In this document: in pieces, positions 8,946 through 18,650 of the stretch
Numbering within the stretch: position 1 is the first letter of the stretch
Layout: every line of letters begins with the position of its first letter
NCBI RefSeq assembly: GCF_902536725.1
Contig: NZ_CACAYO010000005.1
Span: 50,819 to 114,818, forward strand
Source of the DNA: an uncultured Prochlorococcus sp.
GTDB lineage: Bacteria > Cyanobacteriota > Cyanobacteriia > PCC-6307 > Cyanobiaceae
Length of the DNA stretch: 64,000 nt
Direction of reading: 5' to 3'
Notes under the pieces: model-generated
Seen by the model: only the letters and a program-made list of their open reading frames with translations
Told to the model about the DNA's origin: nothing
The model's database searches: none
Position numbers and translations under genes: made by a program

Positions 8946-8972
8946 ATTTAAGTTTGAATTGAAAAAAAAGAA

Positions 8973-10106
8973 TTAAGTTCCACTATTTGTTAAAAGTCTT
9001 TTAATAACTCTTTTTGCAATATCTTCATAACTCATTTCTCCTGATAATATTTGAGCAATACGTTTGGGTGCTGTTTTTCTTTTGACACCTAATTGGTATC
9101 CAGTTCTAGGAAATCTATAAAATACTTGGGCTATTCTCCTTCCCCAAGCCATTGATTTCCCCCAAATGTCGTTAATTTTTTTTGTATAAAGATTTAAATT
9201 ATCTACTTTCCCTACTAGGCACTGATCTATATATTCTGCAGCGTAAAAACTGCTAATCAAAGAAGGTCTGATTCCTTCAGCTAAAAAAGGATCACATAGA
9301 GATGCTGCATCTCCAACCGCTAAAACTTTATCCCCATTAATTGAATGTAAGCCATTCCATATTCTCAGTTTCTTACTAATTGTTTTATGAGGAAAATCAT
9401 CAAAACCGAAGCTTCTGATAACTTGTTTATTTATAGCCTGATTTTCTAAGAGACCATTATTTATAAAAGTACCTAAACCAATATTTAAGCTTTCTTTTAA
9501 GGGAAATGCCCATGCAAAACCAAATTTTATAAATCCAAACTCAAATCTAACTGCATCTCTAGGTATATCACCTAACCCTTTCAATCTTAATGAGATTGTG
9601 TTAGCAAATTTCGGTTTTCTTGGACCTAAATTGAAATAACTCGCCCATTCCGATTGGGACCCATCTGCAATTACAAGAAATTCTGTAATATATTTTATTT
9701 TGTTATTGCAAGTAATTTCCCATTTATCATTTTTTTTTATGATTTTTTTTATTAATAATTGTCTAATTAACTGAACTCCATTATTCAAGGATTCATCAAG
9801 TAAAAATTGATCTAGTTTTTCTCTTTTAACAATCCAAAATGGGGATTCACCAGTCAGATCAGCAGTTACATTATCTGCAGCTTTCCATCTGAATTCAACA
9901 TTCTTAATTTTTGATTCTATGCAATCTTCTATATTTAAAGGAAGAAATTTTTGCATTGAAGATGCCATCCCACCTGCACATGGTTTGTAATCTTGGGATT
10001 TTTCTTTTTCAATAATTAAAACTGAATATCCTTTCTTTGATAGGTTAAGAGCAGTGGAAGATCCTGATAAACCTCCACCAATTATTACAACGTCAAATCC
10101 GATCAA
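8973..10106 (-). CDS. FAD-dependent oxidoreductase of the geranylgeranyl reductase family
   Basis: A 377-residue flavoprotein. The N-terminus has a dinucleotide-binding fold with [17 protein letters not shown], followed by the family motif PCAGGM near residue 42 and a second FAD-contact region [20 protein letters not shown] near residue 265. This places it in the geranylgeranyl reductase group (ChlP, digeranylgeranylglycerophospholipid reductase and relatives). It is shorter and more divergent than ChlP and is probably not the main chlorophyll geranylgeranyl reductase. Substrate unknown; a lipid or isoprenoid is likely. Its start overlaps the frr stop by 4 bases, so it is probably co-transcribed with pyrH and frr. 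Confidence 0.75.
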   Translation of the reverse strand: MIGFDVVIIGGGLSGSSTALNLSKKGYSVLIIEKEKSQDYKPCAGGMASSMQKFLPLNIEDCIESKIKNVEFRWKAADNVTADLTGESPFWIVKREKLDQFLLDESLNNGVQLIRQLLIKKIIKKNDKWEITCNNKIKYITEFLVIADGSQSEWASYFNLGPRKPKFANTISLRLKGLGDIPRDAVRFEFGFIKFGFAWAFPLKESLNIGLGTFINNGLLENQAINKQVIRSFGFDDFPHKTISKKLRIWNGLHSINGDKVLAVGDAASLCDPFLAEGIRPSLISSFYAAEYIDQCLVGKVDNLNLYTKKINDIWGKSMAWGRRIAQVFYRFPRTGYQLGVKRKTAPKRIAQILSGEMSYEDIAKRVIKRLLTNSGT

Positions 10107-10651
10107 ACTTTTAGAATTTCCTTCTCTTTCTCAGACAATTTAGTTTCTATTAAAGCAATATATTTATCAGTAATTTTCTGAATTTCAGATTGATTGTCTC
10201 TCGATTCGTCAATAGAGATGAGACCATCTTTTTCTTCTTTTTTTTCTTTATCAACAGCATCTCTTCTAATATTTCTCAAAGCTACTTTCCCTTCCTCTGC
10301 ATATTTAGAGGCTAATTTACAAAATTCTTTTCTTCTTTCCTCTGTTAAAGGAGGAACATTTATTCTTATAACTTTCCCATCATTATTTGGAGTAATACCT
10401 AAATCACTCATAGAAATAGATTTCTCTATGGCTTGTAAACATGAAATATCAAAGGGTTGTATTGAAATTGTTTGTGAATCAACTGTGCTTATTGTGGCAA
10501 GTGATTTGATTGGTGTTTCTGCTCCATAGTACTCAACACTTACTCTGTCTAACAATGAGGCATTTGCTCTACCTGTCCTAATGGTATTAAAGTTTCTTTG
10601 GGTTGCTTCAATACTTTTATTCATATTTTCTTGAATTTCTTTTTCTTTCAT
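10103..10651 (-). CDS. frr: Ribosome recycling factor
   Basis: RRF splits the post-termination ribosome together with EF-G. The 182-residue length is normal. The sequence has the recognisable elements [20 protein letters not shown] and [15 protein letters not shown], and the arginine-rich RNIRRDAVD box on the long helix. The protein is a three-helix bundle with a small beta domain (residues about 31-103). It lies 22 bases downstream of pyrH; the pyrH-frr order is conserved widely in bacteria. The stop overlaps the next gene's start. Identification is secure. Confidence 0.96.
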   Translation of the reverse strand: MKEKEIQENMNKSIEATQRNFNTIRTGRANASLLDRVSVEYYGAETPIKSLATISTVDSQTISIQPFDISCLQAIEKSISMSDLGITPNNDGKVIRINVPPLTEERRKEFCKLASKYAEEGKVALRNIRRDAVDKEKKEEKDGLISIDESRDNQSEIQKITDKYIALIETKLSEKEKEILKV

Positions 10652-10673
10652 AATAAAAAAATTTAAATAAGCT

Positions 10674-11378
10674 TTAACTAATTAATGAACCTATAGGATC
10701 CCCAGAAACAGCTTTGGAGATGTTCCCTTTCTTGAATATATCAAAAACCATAATGGGGATATTGTTATCTTTGCATAGTGCAATCGCAGTACTATCCATT
10801 ACTGCGATTTCATCGCTAAGAACTTGTTGATAACTAAGAGTAGAATATTTTTTTGCATCTTTAAATTTATTAGGATCACAATTATATACTCCATCAACTT
10901 TGGTAGCCTTCATAACAACTTCAGCATTTATTTCTGCTGCCCTAAGAGCCGCTGTAGTGTCAGTTGTAAAAAATGGATTTCCGCATCCACCTCCGAAGAC
11001 TACAACTCTACCTTTCTCAAGATGTCTAATTGCTCTTCTTCTTATATAGGGTTCTGCAATTTCTTGCATTTCTATGGCTGTTTGCACTCTGGTTGCAACT
11101 CCTACTCTTTCTAAACCATCTTGAAGTGAAATTGCATTCATTACTGTTGCGAGCATCCCAACATAATCCGCCGTAGCTCTATCCATGCCATCTGCAGACC
11201 CTTTAAGCCCCCTAAATATATTTCCACCCCCAACAACTATTGCAAGTTGTACATTATTTTCGACTACTTTTGAAACATCCTCTGCAATTGATTGAACTAT
11301 AGCGGGATCAATACCATATGGTTTTTCACCCATTAGTGCTTCACCACTAAGTTTTAAGAGAACCCTTTTGTAAGTCAT
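10674..11378 (-). CDS. pyrH: UMP kinase
   Basis: PyrH phosphorylates UMP to UDP and belongs to the amino acid kinase fold. The 234-residue protein shows [12 protein letters not shown] at the N-terminus, the glycine loop [23 protein letters not shown], and the uridine/ATP-binding segment [20 protein letters not shown] near residue 130. [13 protein letters not shown] is also typical. Length and order (pyrH then frr) are normal. The 127-base gap upstream contains its promoter; no clear operator is visible. Confidence 0.96.
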   Translation of the reverse strand: MTYKRVLLKLSGEALMGEKPYGIDPAIVQSIAEDVSKVVENNVQLAIVVGGGNIFRGLKGSADGMDRATADYVGMLATVMNAISLQDGLERVGVATRVQTAIEMQEIAEPYIRRRAIRHLEKGRVVVFGGGCGNPFFTTDTTAALRAAEINAEVVMKATKVDGVYNCDPNKFKDAKKYSTLSYQQVLSDEIAVMDSTAIALCKDNNIPIMVFDIFKKGNISKAVSGDPIGSLIS

Positions 11379-11505
11379 TCAATAATTGTACTTTTAAGAC
11401 GATAGCAAGTAAATGCACCAAATTTATTTTTTGTTCAGATATTGCTTGCGTCTTTAAACATTTCTAAACCTGCCTAAAGAAAATTTAAATAATAATTTGC
11501 TGTAA

Positions 11506-12198
11506 TTAAAATTCAACACATTTTTGTGCTTTTATTCCTTGTTCTTTAAAAGGATGTCTAATTAGTTTCATTTCTGTAACTAGATCAGCGTAATTGATAA
11601 TCGAATCAGATGCTCCCCTTCCAGTTAAAACAATATGATTTTTTCTATTATTTAAGCTATTTAAAAAAGTGATAATTTCTTCTGGTGCAAGATAACCAAG
11701 TTTTGTAGCGATATTAATTTCATCAAGAATGATAAGTTTATAAGATTTGTTTTTAATATATTCTTTGGCTAGTTGCCATGCTTCTTGAACTAATTTTTCA
11801 TCTCTTATTCTGTCTTGTGTTTCCCAAGTAAATCCTTCTCCTAAAGAATGCCAAGATATGTTTGAAGACAAATTTTTAAGTGCTTTTTCTTCCCCAGTGG
11901 TCCAGCCTCCCTTGATAAATTGAATTATTGCCACTTTATAGCCATGCCCTATCGTCCTTAAAGCCATACCTAAAGATGCAGTTGTCTTGCCCTTGCCATT
12001 TCCTGTAAAGACAATTAATAATCCTTTTTTTGTTTTTCTGATTTGTAATCTTTCGGCTTGAATATCTTTTCTTTGCTGCATTCTTTTTTTATATGAGCTC
12101 TCATCGCTCTCTGGGGATAGTTTTCCACCCATTCCAAGTTTTTTTGCTTGATTATCGAGATTAAATATTTTCTCAGAAGATGGAGGTTTTTCTTGCAT
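11506..12198 (-). CDS. cobO: Cob(I)alamin adenosyltransferase (CobO/BtuR type)
   Basis: CobO adds the adenosyl group to corrinoids in the making of coenzyme B12. The 230-residue protein has a Walker A loop, FTGNGKGKTTASLGMALR, near residue 65 and LIILDEINIATKLGYL near residue 152, both standard for the CobA/CobO/BtuR family. The N-terminal 55 residues are a charged, probably flexible extension. Prochlorococcus makes pseudocobalamin, so a complete corrinoid pathway elsewhere is expected. It is 35 bases downstream of the recombinase gene on the same strand; there is no room for a B12 riboswitch in that gap. Confidence 0.92.
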   Translation of the reverse strand: MQEKPPSSEKIFNLDNQAKKLGMGGKLSPESDESSYKKRMQQRKDIQAERLQIRKTKKGLLIVFTGNGKGKTTASLGMALRTIGHGYKVAIIQFIKGGWTTGEEKALKNLSSNISWHSLGEGFTWETQDRIRDEKLVQEAWQLAKEYIKNKSYKLIILDEINIATKLGYLAPEEIITFLNSLNNRKNHIVLTGRGASDSIINYADLVTEMKLIRHPFKEQGIKAQKCVEF

Positions 12199-12233
12199 TT
12201 GAACCTAATTTTTTATTTTATGATTATAAATCT

Positions 12234-13403
12234 TTAAATATTTTTAGCTTTTTTAACTTTTAATAGTGCATTATTTACTGCTTGTTGTTGATCTCTTTTA
12301 GTAATCCAGTGGTGATAAGTTTGCGTATGTAAACTAACCGAATGTCCCATCATTCTAGCTGCCACAGTATCAGGTAAATCATAAAAAATAGTTCTTACTG
12401 CCCAAGCATGCCTTAGATCATAAGGTTTTATTTGTAAAGAGTAACGCTTAAACTGATCTGTAATTTTTTTCCCAATATTCTGTAAGGTTGTGATTTTAAG
12501 GTCTCTTTTAATATTTGGTAGTAGTTCTGGATTTTCTCCAAGTTTTGATAATTCGAACTTTTCCACCCATTCAGGATGAAATGGCCAAACTTGATGCTCC
12601 CCAGTTTTAGTTGTAGGTAAAACTCTAATAATTTTGTCCCCAAAATTAGTTAGTGAACTTAAATCACAAAAAAATACTTCATGATTTCTTAAACCATATG
12701 TTGCCATCAAACCAAAAACAAATTTCCAAGATTTGTTTGGTATCTTCTCCCAAAGTTTTTCTATTAATTCGTCGGTCGGAAGTTCCCTAAATCCCGCTTT
12801 GTTTAGACCATATCCTCTAGAATTTAATTTCCAATCATCTGGTAGTTTAATGTCCAAAAACTTAGCCAAAACACTTAAAGAAGTAGCGCATTGTTTTCTA
12901 CTTCTGCTTCCTTCCTTGTAACTTTCAAGTGTCTTTTGAAATATTTTCTCTAAAGCTTCATTTTCGTGATCACTATATACATCTAGGATTCTTTTCATAT
13001 ATGGTTTGTAAGAACTTCTCCAAGTAGTTTTTCTAGAGCTGGCTCTAAAATCACCCTTTTTTTCTTTAAAAAAAAATTCCTCAAATTGATTTAATTTATT
13101 TGGGAATTCAAAACCATCTTTTATTTGCTTTTTATAGTGATTGCCTATCCAATTAATCCATTCAAATTGATTCAATTCCAATTGCAAATTGATTAATTGT
13201 AATTTTTTTTTGGCTTCCTCTAATCCAGAAATATTAGCCTTTAAACCAAGGGATATTCTTTGAATTTTAAAGTTATTTTTATCTTCTTTGGAGGGTAGTG
13301 AACCACGAATATTTAATTTTTCTCCTCTTTTTTCAATTTTAAGCTTGCTTCCTTGAGTAGCAAATTTATCATTGACATTATTAATTTCCTGAATTACGTT
13401 CAT
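12234..13403 (-). CDS. Tyrosine recombinase / phage integrase-family protein
   Basis: A 389-residue protein with a C-terminal tyrosine recombinase domain. The catalytic arginine is in ATYGLRNHEVF (about residue 242), the HxxR box is in LRHAWAVR, followed by MMGHSVSLHTQTYHHW that supplies the third histidine and the nucleophilic tyrosine. The N-terminal half carries a divergent core-binding region with long basic helices. There is no tRNA, att-like repeat, excisionase or phage gene beside it, and the surrounding genes are core metabolism, so it looks like a resident chromosomal gene. It is too divergent to call XerC or XerD. Its normal substrate, possibly a dif-like site, is unknown. Confidence 0.8.
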   Translation of the reverse strand: MNVIQEINNVNDKFATQGSKLKIEKRGEKLNIRGSLPSKEDKNNFKIQRISLGLKANISGLEEAKKKLQLINLQLELNQFEWINWIGNHYKKQIKDGFEFPNKLNQFEEFFFKEKKGDFRASSRKTTWRSSYKPYMKRILDVYSDHENEALEKIFQKTLESYKEGSRSRKQCATSLSVLAKFLDIKLPDDWKLNSRGYGLNKAGFRELPTDELIEKLWEKIPNKSWKFVFGLMATYGLRNHEVFFCDLSSLTNFGDKIIRVLPTTKTGEHQVWPFHPEWVEKFELSKLGENPELLPNIKRDLKITTLQNIGKKITDQFKRYSLQIKPYDLRHAWAVRTIFYDLPDTVAARMMGHSVSLHTQTYHHWITKRDQQQAVNNALLKVKKAKNI

Positions 13404-13468
13404 TTACTTATATAATTGACCATATAATGACGTTTTTAATGTTTATTTTCAATCTCCATAAATTTTAG

Positions 13469-14644
13469 ATGGATAAAATAGGCGTCTTACTAATGAATTT
13501 AGGGGGGCCTGAACGCATTAATGATGTAGGCCCATTCTTATATAATCTTTTTTCTGATCCAGAAATAATCAGGACCCCTTTCCCTCTTTTTCAAAAGCCC
13601 TTAGCTTGGTTAATTAGTACTCTTAGGAGTACTACTTCACAACAGGCCTACCTTTCCATAGGTGGAGGTTCACCTATTAGAAGGATAACTGAACAACAAG
13701 CAAGAGAACTTCAATCTAAATTAAGGGAAAAGGGGTTTAATGCCACTACCTACATCGCTATGAGGTATTGGCATCCTTTTACTGAATCAGCAATTGCTGA
13801 TATGAAAGCAGATGGCATAGATCAAGTTGTCGTAATACCCTTGTATCCGCATTTTTCGATAAGTACTAGTGGTTCTAGCTTTAGAGAATTAAAAAAATTG
13901 CGAGATTCTGATGATGAATTTAAGAAGGTTCCAATGAGATGTGTAAGGAGTTGGTTCAGTCAATCAGGTTATTTAAAGTCTATGGTCGAATTAATTTCTG
14001 AACAGATTTCACTTTGTGAATCACCTTCAAAAGCCCATATATTTTTCACTGCTCATGGAGTTCCTAAGAGTTACGTAGAGGAAGCTGGAGACCCCTATAA
14101 ACAGCAAATTGAAGATTGTTCTTTATTAATTATAAATGAGCTGGAAAAATGTTTAGGCCATTCTAACCCTCATACACTTTCCTATCAAAGTAGAGTTGGT
14201 CCTGTTGAATGGTTGAAGCCTTATACAGAAGAAGTGTTAGCTGATCTTGGGAGGTCAAATGTTAATGATCTGATAGTGGTCCCTATAAGTTTCGTTGGAG
14301 AGCATATCGAAACATTGCAAGAAATTGATATTGAATACAAAGAAATTGCTGAAAAGGCTGGTATTAAAAATTTTCGGAGAGTTAAGGCTCTAAATACTCA
14401 TCCTACTTTTATTGAAGGTCTTAGTGATCTAGTGATTTCCTGCTTGGAAGGGCCTCTAGTTAATATAGAGGAAGCTTCTCAGTTGCCTGAAAAAGTTAAA
14501 CTTTATCCTCAGGAGAAGTGGCAATGGGGTTGGAATAATAGTTCAGAGGTGTGGAACGGAAGAGTTGCAATGATTATTTTTCTTGTGCTTTTTATTGAAC
14601 TTATTTCAGGCTCTGGACCTCTACATAAATTAGGCATCTTATAA
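13469..14644 (+). CDS. hemH: Ferrochelatase with C-terminal light-harvesting-like helix
   Basis: Ferrochelatase inserts Fe2+ into protoporphyrin IX, the last step of haem synthesis. The first about 325 residues are the catalytic domain, with [11 protein letters not shown] at the start, the [10 protein letters not shown] segment, and [13 protein letters not shown] carrying the active-site histidine near residue 195. A linker leads to a C-terminal membrane segment with EVWNGRVAM (about residues 359-367), a chlorophyll-binding motif of the Hlip/CAB type, then a hydrophobic helix. This tail is typical of cyanobacterial and plastid FeCH-II and is thought to tie the enzyme to pigment regulation. 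It is divergent from the recombinase gene. Confidence 0.95.
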   Translation: MDKIGVLLMNLGGPERINDVGPFLYNLFSDPEIIRTPFPLFQKPLAWLISTLRSTTSQQAYLSIGGGSPIRRITEQQARELQSKLREKGFNATTYIAMRYWHPFTESAIADMKADGIDQVVVIPLYPHFSISTSGSSFRELKKLRDSDDEFKKVPMRCVRSWFSQSGYLKSMVELISEQISLCESPSKAHIFFTAHGVPKSYVEEAGDPYKQQIEDCSLLIINELEKCLGHSNPHTLSYQSRVGPVEWLKPYTEEVLADLGRSNVNDLIVVPISFVGEHIETLQEIDIEYKEIAEKAGIKNFRRVKALNTHPTFIEGLSDLVISCLEGPLVNIEEASQLPEKVKLYPQEKWQWGWNNSSEVWNGRVAMIIFLVLFIELISGSGPLHKLGIL

Positions 14645-14780
14645 AGAAAAATTGTTCTTTATTTGGAAATTTTAAATTTTTTAAAAGATTTTTTTGAATA
14701 CATTTCTGACATTACATTTCTAAATGAGGCAAAAGTATTTAATTGAGTTTAATATTTATAGTAAATATTGAATTTCTTTA

Positions 14781-16544
14781 GTGACCCTTACTTCGAGATC
14801 CTTTTCAAAGGGTAGTTCAAAACATGAAAATCCAGTTTGGATAACTGGTGCAGATGCACTAATGGATTCTTTGAAAATTCATGGAGTAAAAGTTATATTT
14901 GGATATCCTGGGGGAGCTATACTTCCTATATACGACGCTGTTCATAAGGCAGAACAAGATGGTTGGTTAAAGCACTATATGGTTAGACATGAACAAGGTG
15001 GTTCACATGCGGCTGATGGATATGCAAGATCTACTGGTGAAGTAGGAGTATGCTTTGGAACCTCAGGCCCAGGCGCAACAAATTTGGTAACTGGAATTGC
15101 TACTGCGCAAATGGATTCAGTCCCTCTAGTTGTAGTTACAGGTCAAGTCCCAAGACCTGCTATAGGGACAGACGCTTTTCAAGAAACTGATATTTTTGGT
15201 ATAACTCTTCCCATAGTCAAGCATTCATGGGTAATAAGAAATCCTTCAGATATCGCGAAAGTAGTTTCTGAAGCTTTTTTTATAGCCTCTTCTGGAAGAC
15301 CTGGCCCTGTTTTAATTGATATACCCAAAGATGTAGGTCAGGAGTTCTTTAATTACCAAAGAGTTTTGCCTGGTGAGATTATTCCTAAAGGATTTAAAAG
15401 GAATGGAGAAATTAATGATTGCGATATCAACAAAGCAATTAAATTAATAGAAGATTCTGAAAGACCTCTTCTATACGTAGGAGGTGGGGCAATATCTTCA
15501 GGAGCTCATGATGAAATAAAAACTTTGGCAAAGAATTATCAAATACCAGTTACCACAACCTTAATGGGAAAGGGCGCTTTTGATGAAAAAGACAATTTAT
15601 CTGTAGGGATGTTAGGAATGCATGGAACTGCTTATGCAAATTTTGCTGTTACAGAATGCGATCTTTTAATTGCTATTGGAGCTAGATTCGATGATAGGGT
15701 GACAGGGAAATTAGATACTTTTGCACCTAATGCAAAGGTAATTCATATAGATATCGACCCAGCAGAAGTTAATAAAAATAGACGTGTAGATGTTGCAATT
15801 GTTGCTGATGTTTCAAATGCTGTTCTGAAAATTAATGAACAATCTCTAAAAAACAAATTTACTAGTCAGACGAAAAAATGGTTAGAAAAAATTGATTTTT
15901 GGAAACACAAACACCCTTTATATGACCCGCCTAAAGAAGGAGAAATTTACCCTCAGGAAGTTCTTTTGAAAGTGAGGGAACTTTCCCCAGAAGCTTATAT
16001 AACTACAGATGTAGGACAACATCAGATGTGGGCTGCTCAATATCTTAGGAATTCTCCAAGAAAATGGATTAGTAGTGCAGGCTTAGGAACTATGGGTTTT
16101 GGATTGCCAGCGGCAATTGGAGTGAAAGCAGCCTTACCTAATTCAGATGTAATTTGTATTGCAGGAGATGCAAGTGTCTTAATGAATATTCAAGAATTAG
16201 GAACCTTATCTCAATATGGTCTAAAGGTGAAATTGATTATTATCAATAATCGCTGGCAAGGGATGGTAAGACAATGGCAGGAAAGTTTCTATGATGAAAG
16301 ATATTCTTCATCTGATATGAGTTGTGGTGAACCTGATTTTGTAAAACTTGCAGAGTCTTTTGGAGTTAAAGGATATTTAATTTCTGATAGAAAACAACTA
16401 CAGAATGAATTAAAAGATGCGCTTGATCATGACGGCCCTGCTTTGATTAATATCCTTGTCAGAAGAGGTGAAAATTGTTATCCAATGGTCCCTCCTGGTA
16501 AAAGTAATGCTCAAATGGTTGGATATGTTAATTGTGAAGACTAA
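14781..16544 (+). CDS. ilvB: Acetolactate synthase, large catalytic subunit
   Basis: This thiamine-diphosphate enzyme makes acetolactate or acetohydroxybutyrate for valine, leucine and isoleucine. The 587-residue protein starts at GTG 14781. It has the N-terminal ThDP pyrimidine-binding domain with [13 protein letters not shown] and the catalytic glutamate in [16 protein letters not shown] (about residue 79), a central FAD/domain-2 region, and the C-terminal ThDP-Mg motif [15 protein letters not shown] followed by [12 protein letters not shown]. The partner small subunit ilvH is not in the window. A 136-base gap with no other gene precedes it. Confidence 0.95.
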   Translation: MTLTSRSFSKGSSKHENPVWITGADALMDSLKIHGVKVIFGYPGGAILPIYDAVHKAEQDGWLKHYMVRHEQGGSHAADGYARSTGEVGVCFGTSGPGATNLVTGIATAQMDSVPLVVVTGQVPRPAIGTDAFQETDIFGITLPIVKHSWVIRNPSDIAKVVSEAFFIASSGRPGPVLIDIPKDVGQEFFNYQRVLPGEIIPKGFKRNGEINDCDINKAIKLIEDSERPLLYVGGGAISSGAHDEIKTLAKNYQIPVTTTLMGKGAFDEKDNLSVGMLGMHGTAYANFAVTECDLLIAIGARFDDRVTGKLDTFAPNAKVIHIDIDPAEVNKNRRVDVAIVADVSNAVLKINEQSLKNKFTSQTKKWLEKIDFWKHKHPLYDPPKEGEIYPQEVLLKVRELSPEAYITTDVGQHQMWAAQYLRNSPRKWISSAGLGTMGFGLPAAIGVKAALPNSDVICIAGDASVLMNIQELGTLSQYGLKVKLIIINNRWQGMVRQWQESFYDERYSSSDMSCGEPDFVKLAESFGVKGYLISDRKQLQNELKDALDHDGPALINILVRRGENCYPMVPPGKSNAQMVGYVNCED

Positions 16545-16582
16545 TTTTTTAAAATAATCCAAAAAACTTAGATATTTCTGAA

Positions 16583-16933
16583 TTGAAAAAATTATCAAGA
16601 ATTTTAATTATTATCTGCTTGATTGTTCTTAATCCTGTAATAGTAAACTCGGCCGAAATTCTTCAAATTAAAAGTTCAAATACTATTTTGGTGGGGGATC
16701 AAAATAGAAATTTAACTATTGGATTATTTTGTGTAAATGTAAATGAGAATGATGAAATTGAAGCAACTAATCTACTTAAGAGTGAATTCCCAAGGGGAAG
16801 CAAAGTGAAAATAAAGCCTTTTGGTTTCAAAGAGAATGTTTTGTTAGCCAAAGTTTTTAATATAAAAGGTACTAAGGAGATGACGCAATTATTGGTCGCT
16901 AAAAACTTAAGTAGTGAAATTTGTCCAAGTTAA
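16583..16933 (+). CDS. Secreted small protein, possibly nuclease-fold (SNase-like)
   Basis: A 116-residue protein from TTG 16583. Residues 1-23 form a clear signal peptide (basic start, hydrophobic core LIIICLIVLNPVIV, cleavage likely after NSA). The mature part has alternating strands and one helix, with GLFCVNVNENDEIEATNLLK and the later LLVAKNLSS resembling the fold of staphylococcal nuclease domains, where these strand and helix positions are conserved. The catalytic arginines of that family are not evident, so nuclease activity is doubtful. It follows ilvB by 38 bases and converges on pgeF with only 6 bases between stops. Confidence 0.5.
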   Translation: MKKLSRILIIICLIVLNPVIVNSAEILQIKSSNTILVGDQNRNLTIGLFCVNVNENDEIEATNLLKSEFPRGSKVKIKPFGFKENVLLAKVFNIKGTKEMTQLLVAKNLSSEICPS

Positions 16934-16939
16934 TTATCT

Positions 16940-17722
16940 TTATGAGCAAATAAGATTCCATTGTCTTGAGATTGTTTTGCTCCTTCTCCAGGAATAAAAT
17001 TCATTATTGAATTTGTATGTGCATAAATTTGAGATGTCTATATTTGTATAAGGGATGTTCTCATTTAAAAGTTGTCTAAAGGCAGATCTTTTTAGATCAA
17101 TATGATTTAAATTTTGCTCTCTGAATTGATTTGAATCACTAAAATAAAAATCTGTTTTAGTTTTAGTCAATTTGACATTTATGTTTCTGTTTTCGGCCTT
17201 TCTATAAAATTCTTTGAGTGTCATTTTATCAACTAGATAATGTTCCTTAGAAATCGCTGGTCCTATTGCAACAAGTAAGTCATTTCTAGATGTCCCAAAA
17301 GTATCGAAAATTTTTACCAGATTTTTTATTATTTTTTTTTCTAAACCTTTTCTCCCACAATGTAAGGTTGCTACATTTCTTGTCCTTTTATCTGCAAAAA
17401 ATATTGGCATACAATCAGCTGTGTAAACCCATAAGTTTTGACTGTATTTATTGCCAATAAGACCATCTGCATCAGGCTTAGTTCCTTTTTGCGAATGAGA
17501 TCCAAACACTATCACATTACTGTGAATTTGATTGGATACACAATTTATGGAATTTTCATTAAAGTGATTCCCTAATAATTGAAGAAATTTTTCAGAGCAA
17601 GACTTCGTGAAGTATGCATGTTTGAAATTGTTTTGACTAAGAATAGGTGATGAATAATACTCAAATTTTTTGTTTTGAATATAAAGTTCATCTTTTGAGA
17701 AAGATATTTCTTTGTAAGGAAT
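16940..17722 (-). CDS. pgeF: Laccase-domain protein (PgeF/YfiH family), probable ATT start
   Basis: Family members are known as polyphenol oxidases or as purine nucleoside/UDP-MurNAc-dipeptide editing enzymes. Visible hallmarks are HAYFTK, the metal-site segment QIHSNVIVFG, VYTADCMPIFFAD and ATLHCGRKG, and the C-terminal FYSWRR. The GTG at 17515 would start inside the QIHS motif and delete about 70 conserved residues. The reading frame is open back to a TAA at 17755-17753, with no ATG, GTG or TTG in the extension. An ATT at 17722-17720 lies 8 bases after AGGAG (17735-17731), so I propose it as the start, giving 260 residues, a normal family length. The start just follows the stop of the Tab2-like gene. 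Confidence 0.75.
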   Translation of the reverse strand: MPYKEISFSKDELYIQNKKFEYYSSPILSQNNFKHAYFTKSCSEKFLQLLGNHFNENSINCVSNQIHSNVIVFGSHSQKGTKPDADGLIGNKYSQNLWVYTADCMPIFFADKRTRNVATLHCGRKGLEKKIIKNLVKIFDTFGTSRNDLLVAIGPAISKEHYLVDKMTLKEFYRKAENRNINVKLTKTKTDFYFSDSNQFREQNLNHIDLKRSAFRQLLNENIPYTNIDISNLCTYKFNNEFYSWRRSKTISRQWNLICS

Positions 17723-17730
17723 AGTTCCTG

Positions 17731-17735
17731 CTCCT
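17731..17735 (-). promoter_or_regulatory. Ribosome binding site that supports an ATT start for pgeF
   Basis: Reverse-strand AGGAG at 17735-17731, with an 8-base gap to the ATT at 17722-17720. It is one of the clearest Shine-Dalgarno sites in the window, where many genes have none, and it lies within 10 bases of the Tab2-like stop codon (17747-17745), allowing re-initiation. Confidence 0.5.
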
Positions 17736-17744
17736 AAACTGAAT

Positions 17745-18650
17745 TTATGAAATTAATTCAATATCTCTTAAGATCCAGAATCCTGCAAATTTTTCGATAT
17801 ACGGCGTTGACTGTATAGAAATAAATTGATAACCAAAAGATTTTTTTTTATTCTCTAAAAACTTTGTATTCAAAATGCTTGCATCTTTTTCTGGCAAATC
17901 AGTCACCAGCCACTTATCATCTTCTGAAGCTTCAAGTATGAGTTGGTTTTTATTTACAACTAATTTAATAGGCTCTAAACAACTAAACCAGGCAGAAAGT
18001 GCCAAAGATCTATCTTTGCTAAAAAGTCTTAATCCTGGAACTAAGTAATTATCATCTAAATCTTCTTGAATTGGAAAAATATCTCCAAATTCCATAGGCC
18101 AATTTTCTGCTGATTTTAATTCGCCAATTGATATTTCAGAGATAGTTAAAGCATCACCTCTTACTGCTTCTGGTAGAGGTGTGGGAGAGTTTTCCATTTT
18201 AGAAGTAAAAGTAGGAGCTAATACACCTCTTACATAACCTTTTTCCTTTGGATAAATCTCTTTTTCAAGAAATTCGATTCTATCTAATAAATTGTAAGTT
18301 CTCCTACTTACAATAGCCTCAATACTTACGGCCTCCAGAGATTTCTTAATGATCGATTTCATAGACGACCTCCAGAATCGAACTATAGAAGGTTTCTCCC
18401 ACCCTTGTTTTTTTGCTTCACTTATTGCTTCATTTAGCGCCTTTGTAAGCCACACCGAATTAACTTCATTAGCAGGGCACTTTTTGTTCCAAAGAAAAAC
18501 ATCTTCTGTTTTATAACTTCTTGTTGAGCAAATAATTAATTCCCACCTTTTTTTTCCATTTGATTCAATAATTGGTCTTGAGTAAAAGTCTAACTCCCAA
18601 TCTGAAATTTTTAATTTAAGACTTGACTCCATTTTTTTATTGATTTTCAT
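17745..18650 (-). CDS. Tab2/Atab2-family RNA-binding-like protein
   Basis: A 301-residue protein of the Tab2/Atab2 family, found in cyanobacteria and plastids. The diagnostic start is WELDFYSRPIIESNGKKRWE and the C-terminus contains GFWILRD; the middle has GWEKPSIVRFWRSSM. In Chlamydomonas, TAB2 binds the psaB 5' leader and is needed for photosystem I translation; in Arabidopsis ATAB2 affects both photosystems. A similar role in translation of photosystem mRNAs is likely here but inferred. Its start overlaps the stop of the S1-domain gene by 4 bases, so two RNA-binding proteins are translationally coupled. Confidence 0.85.
   Translation of the reverse strand: MKINKKMESSLKLKISDWELDFYSRPIIESNGKKRWELIICSTRSYKTEDVFLWNKKCPANEVNSVWLTKALNEAISEAKKQGWEKPSIVRFWRSSMKSIIKKSLEAVSIEAIVSRRTYNLLDRIEFLEKEIYPKEKGYVRGVLAPTFTSKMENSPTPLPEAVRGDALTISEISIGELKSAENWPMEFGDIFPIQEDLDDNYLVPGLRLFSKDRSLALSAWFSCLEPIKLVVNKNQLILEASEDDKWLVTDLPEKDASILNTKFLENKKKSFGYQFISIQSTPYIEKFAGFWILRDIELIS

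Noticed and set aside
11396..11454. AAGAC...GCAAG / CTTGC...GTCTT inverted repeat upstream of pyrH
   Set aside because: Interrupted by a 4-base bulge and a 35-base loop; too weak to call a regulatory structure.
12199..12233. B12 riboswitch before cobO
   Set aside because: Only 35 bases between the recombinase stop and cobO; no cobalamin box seen.
12234..13403. Integrated element or genomic island around the recombinase
   Set aside because: Flanks are core genes with normal base use; there is no tRNA or att repeat within several kb.
16940..17515. pgeF starting at GTG 17515
   Set aside because: That start cuts the domain inside the QIHS motif and loses conserved HAYFTK; the frame is open and conserved further upstream.
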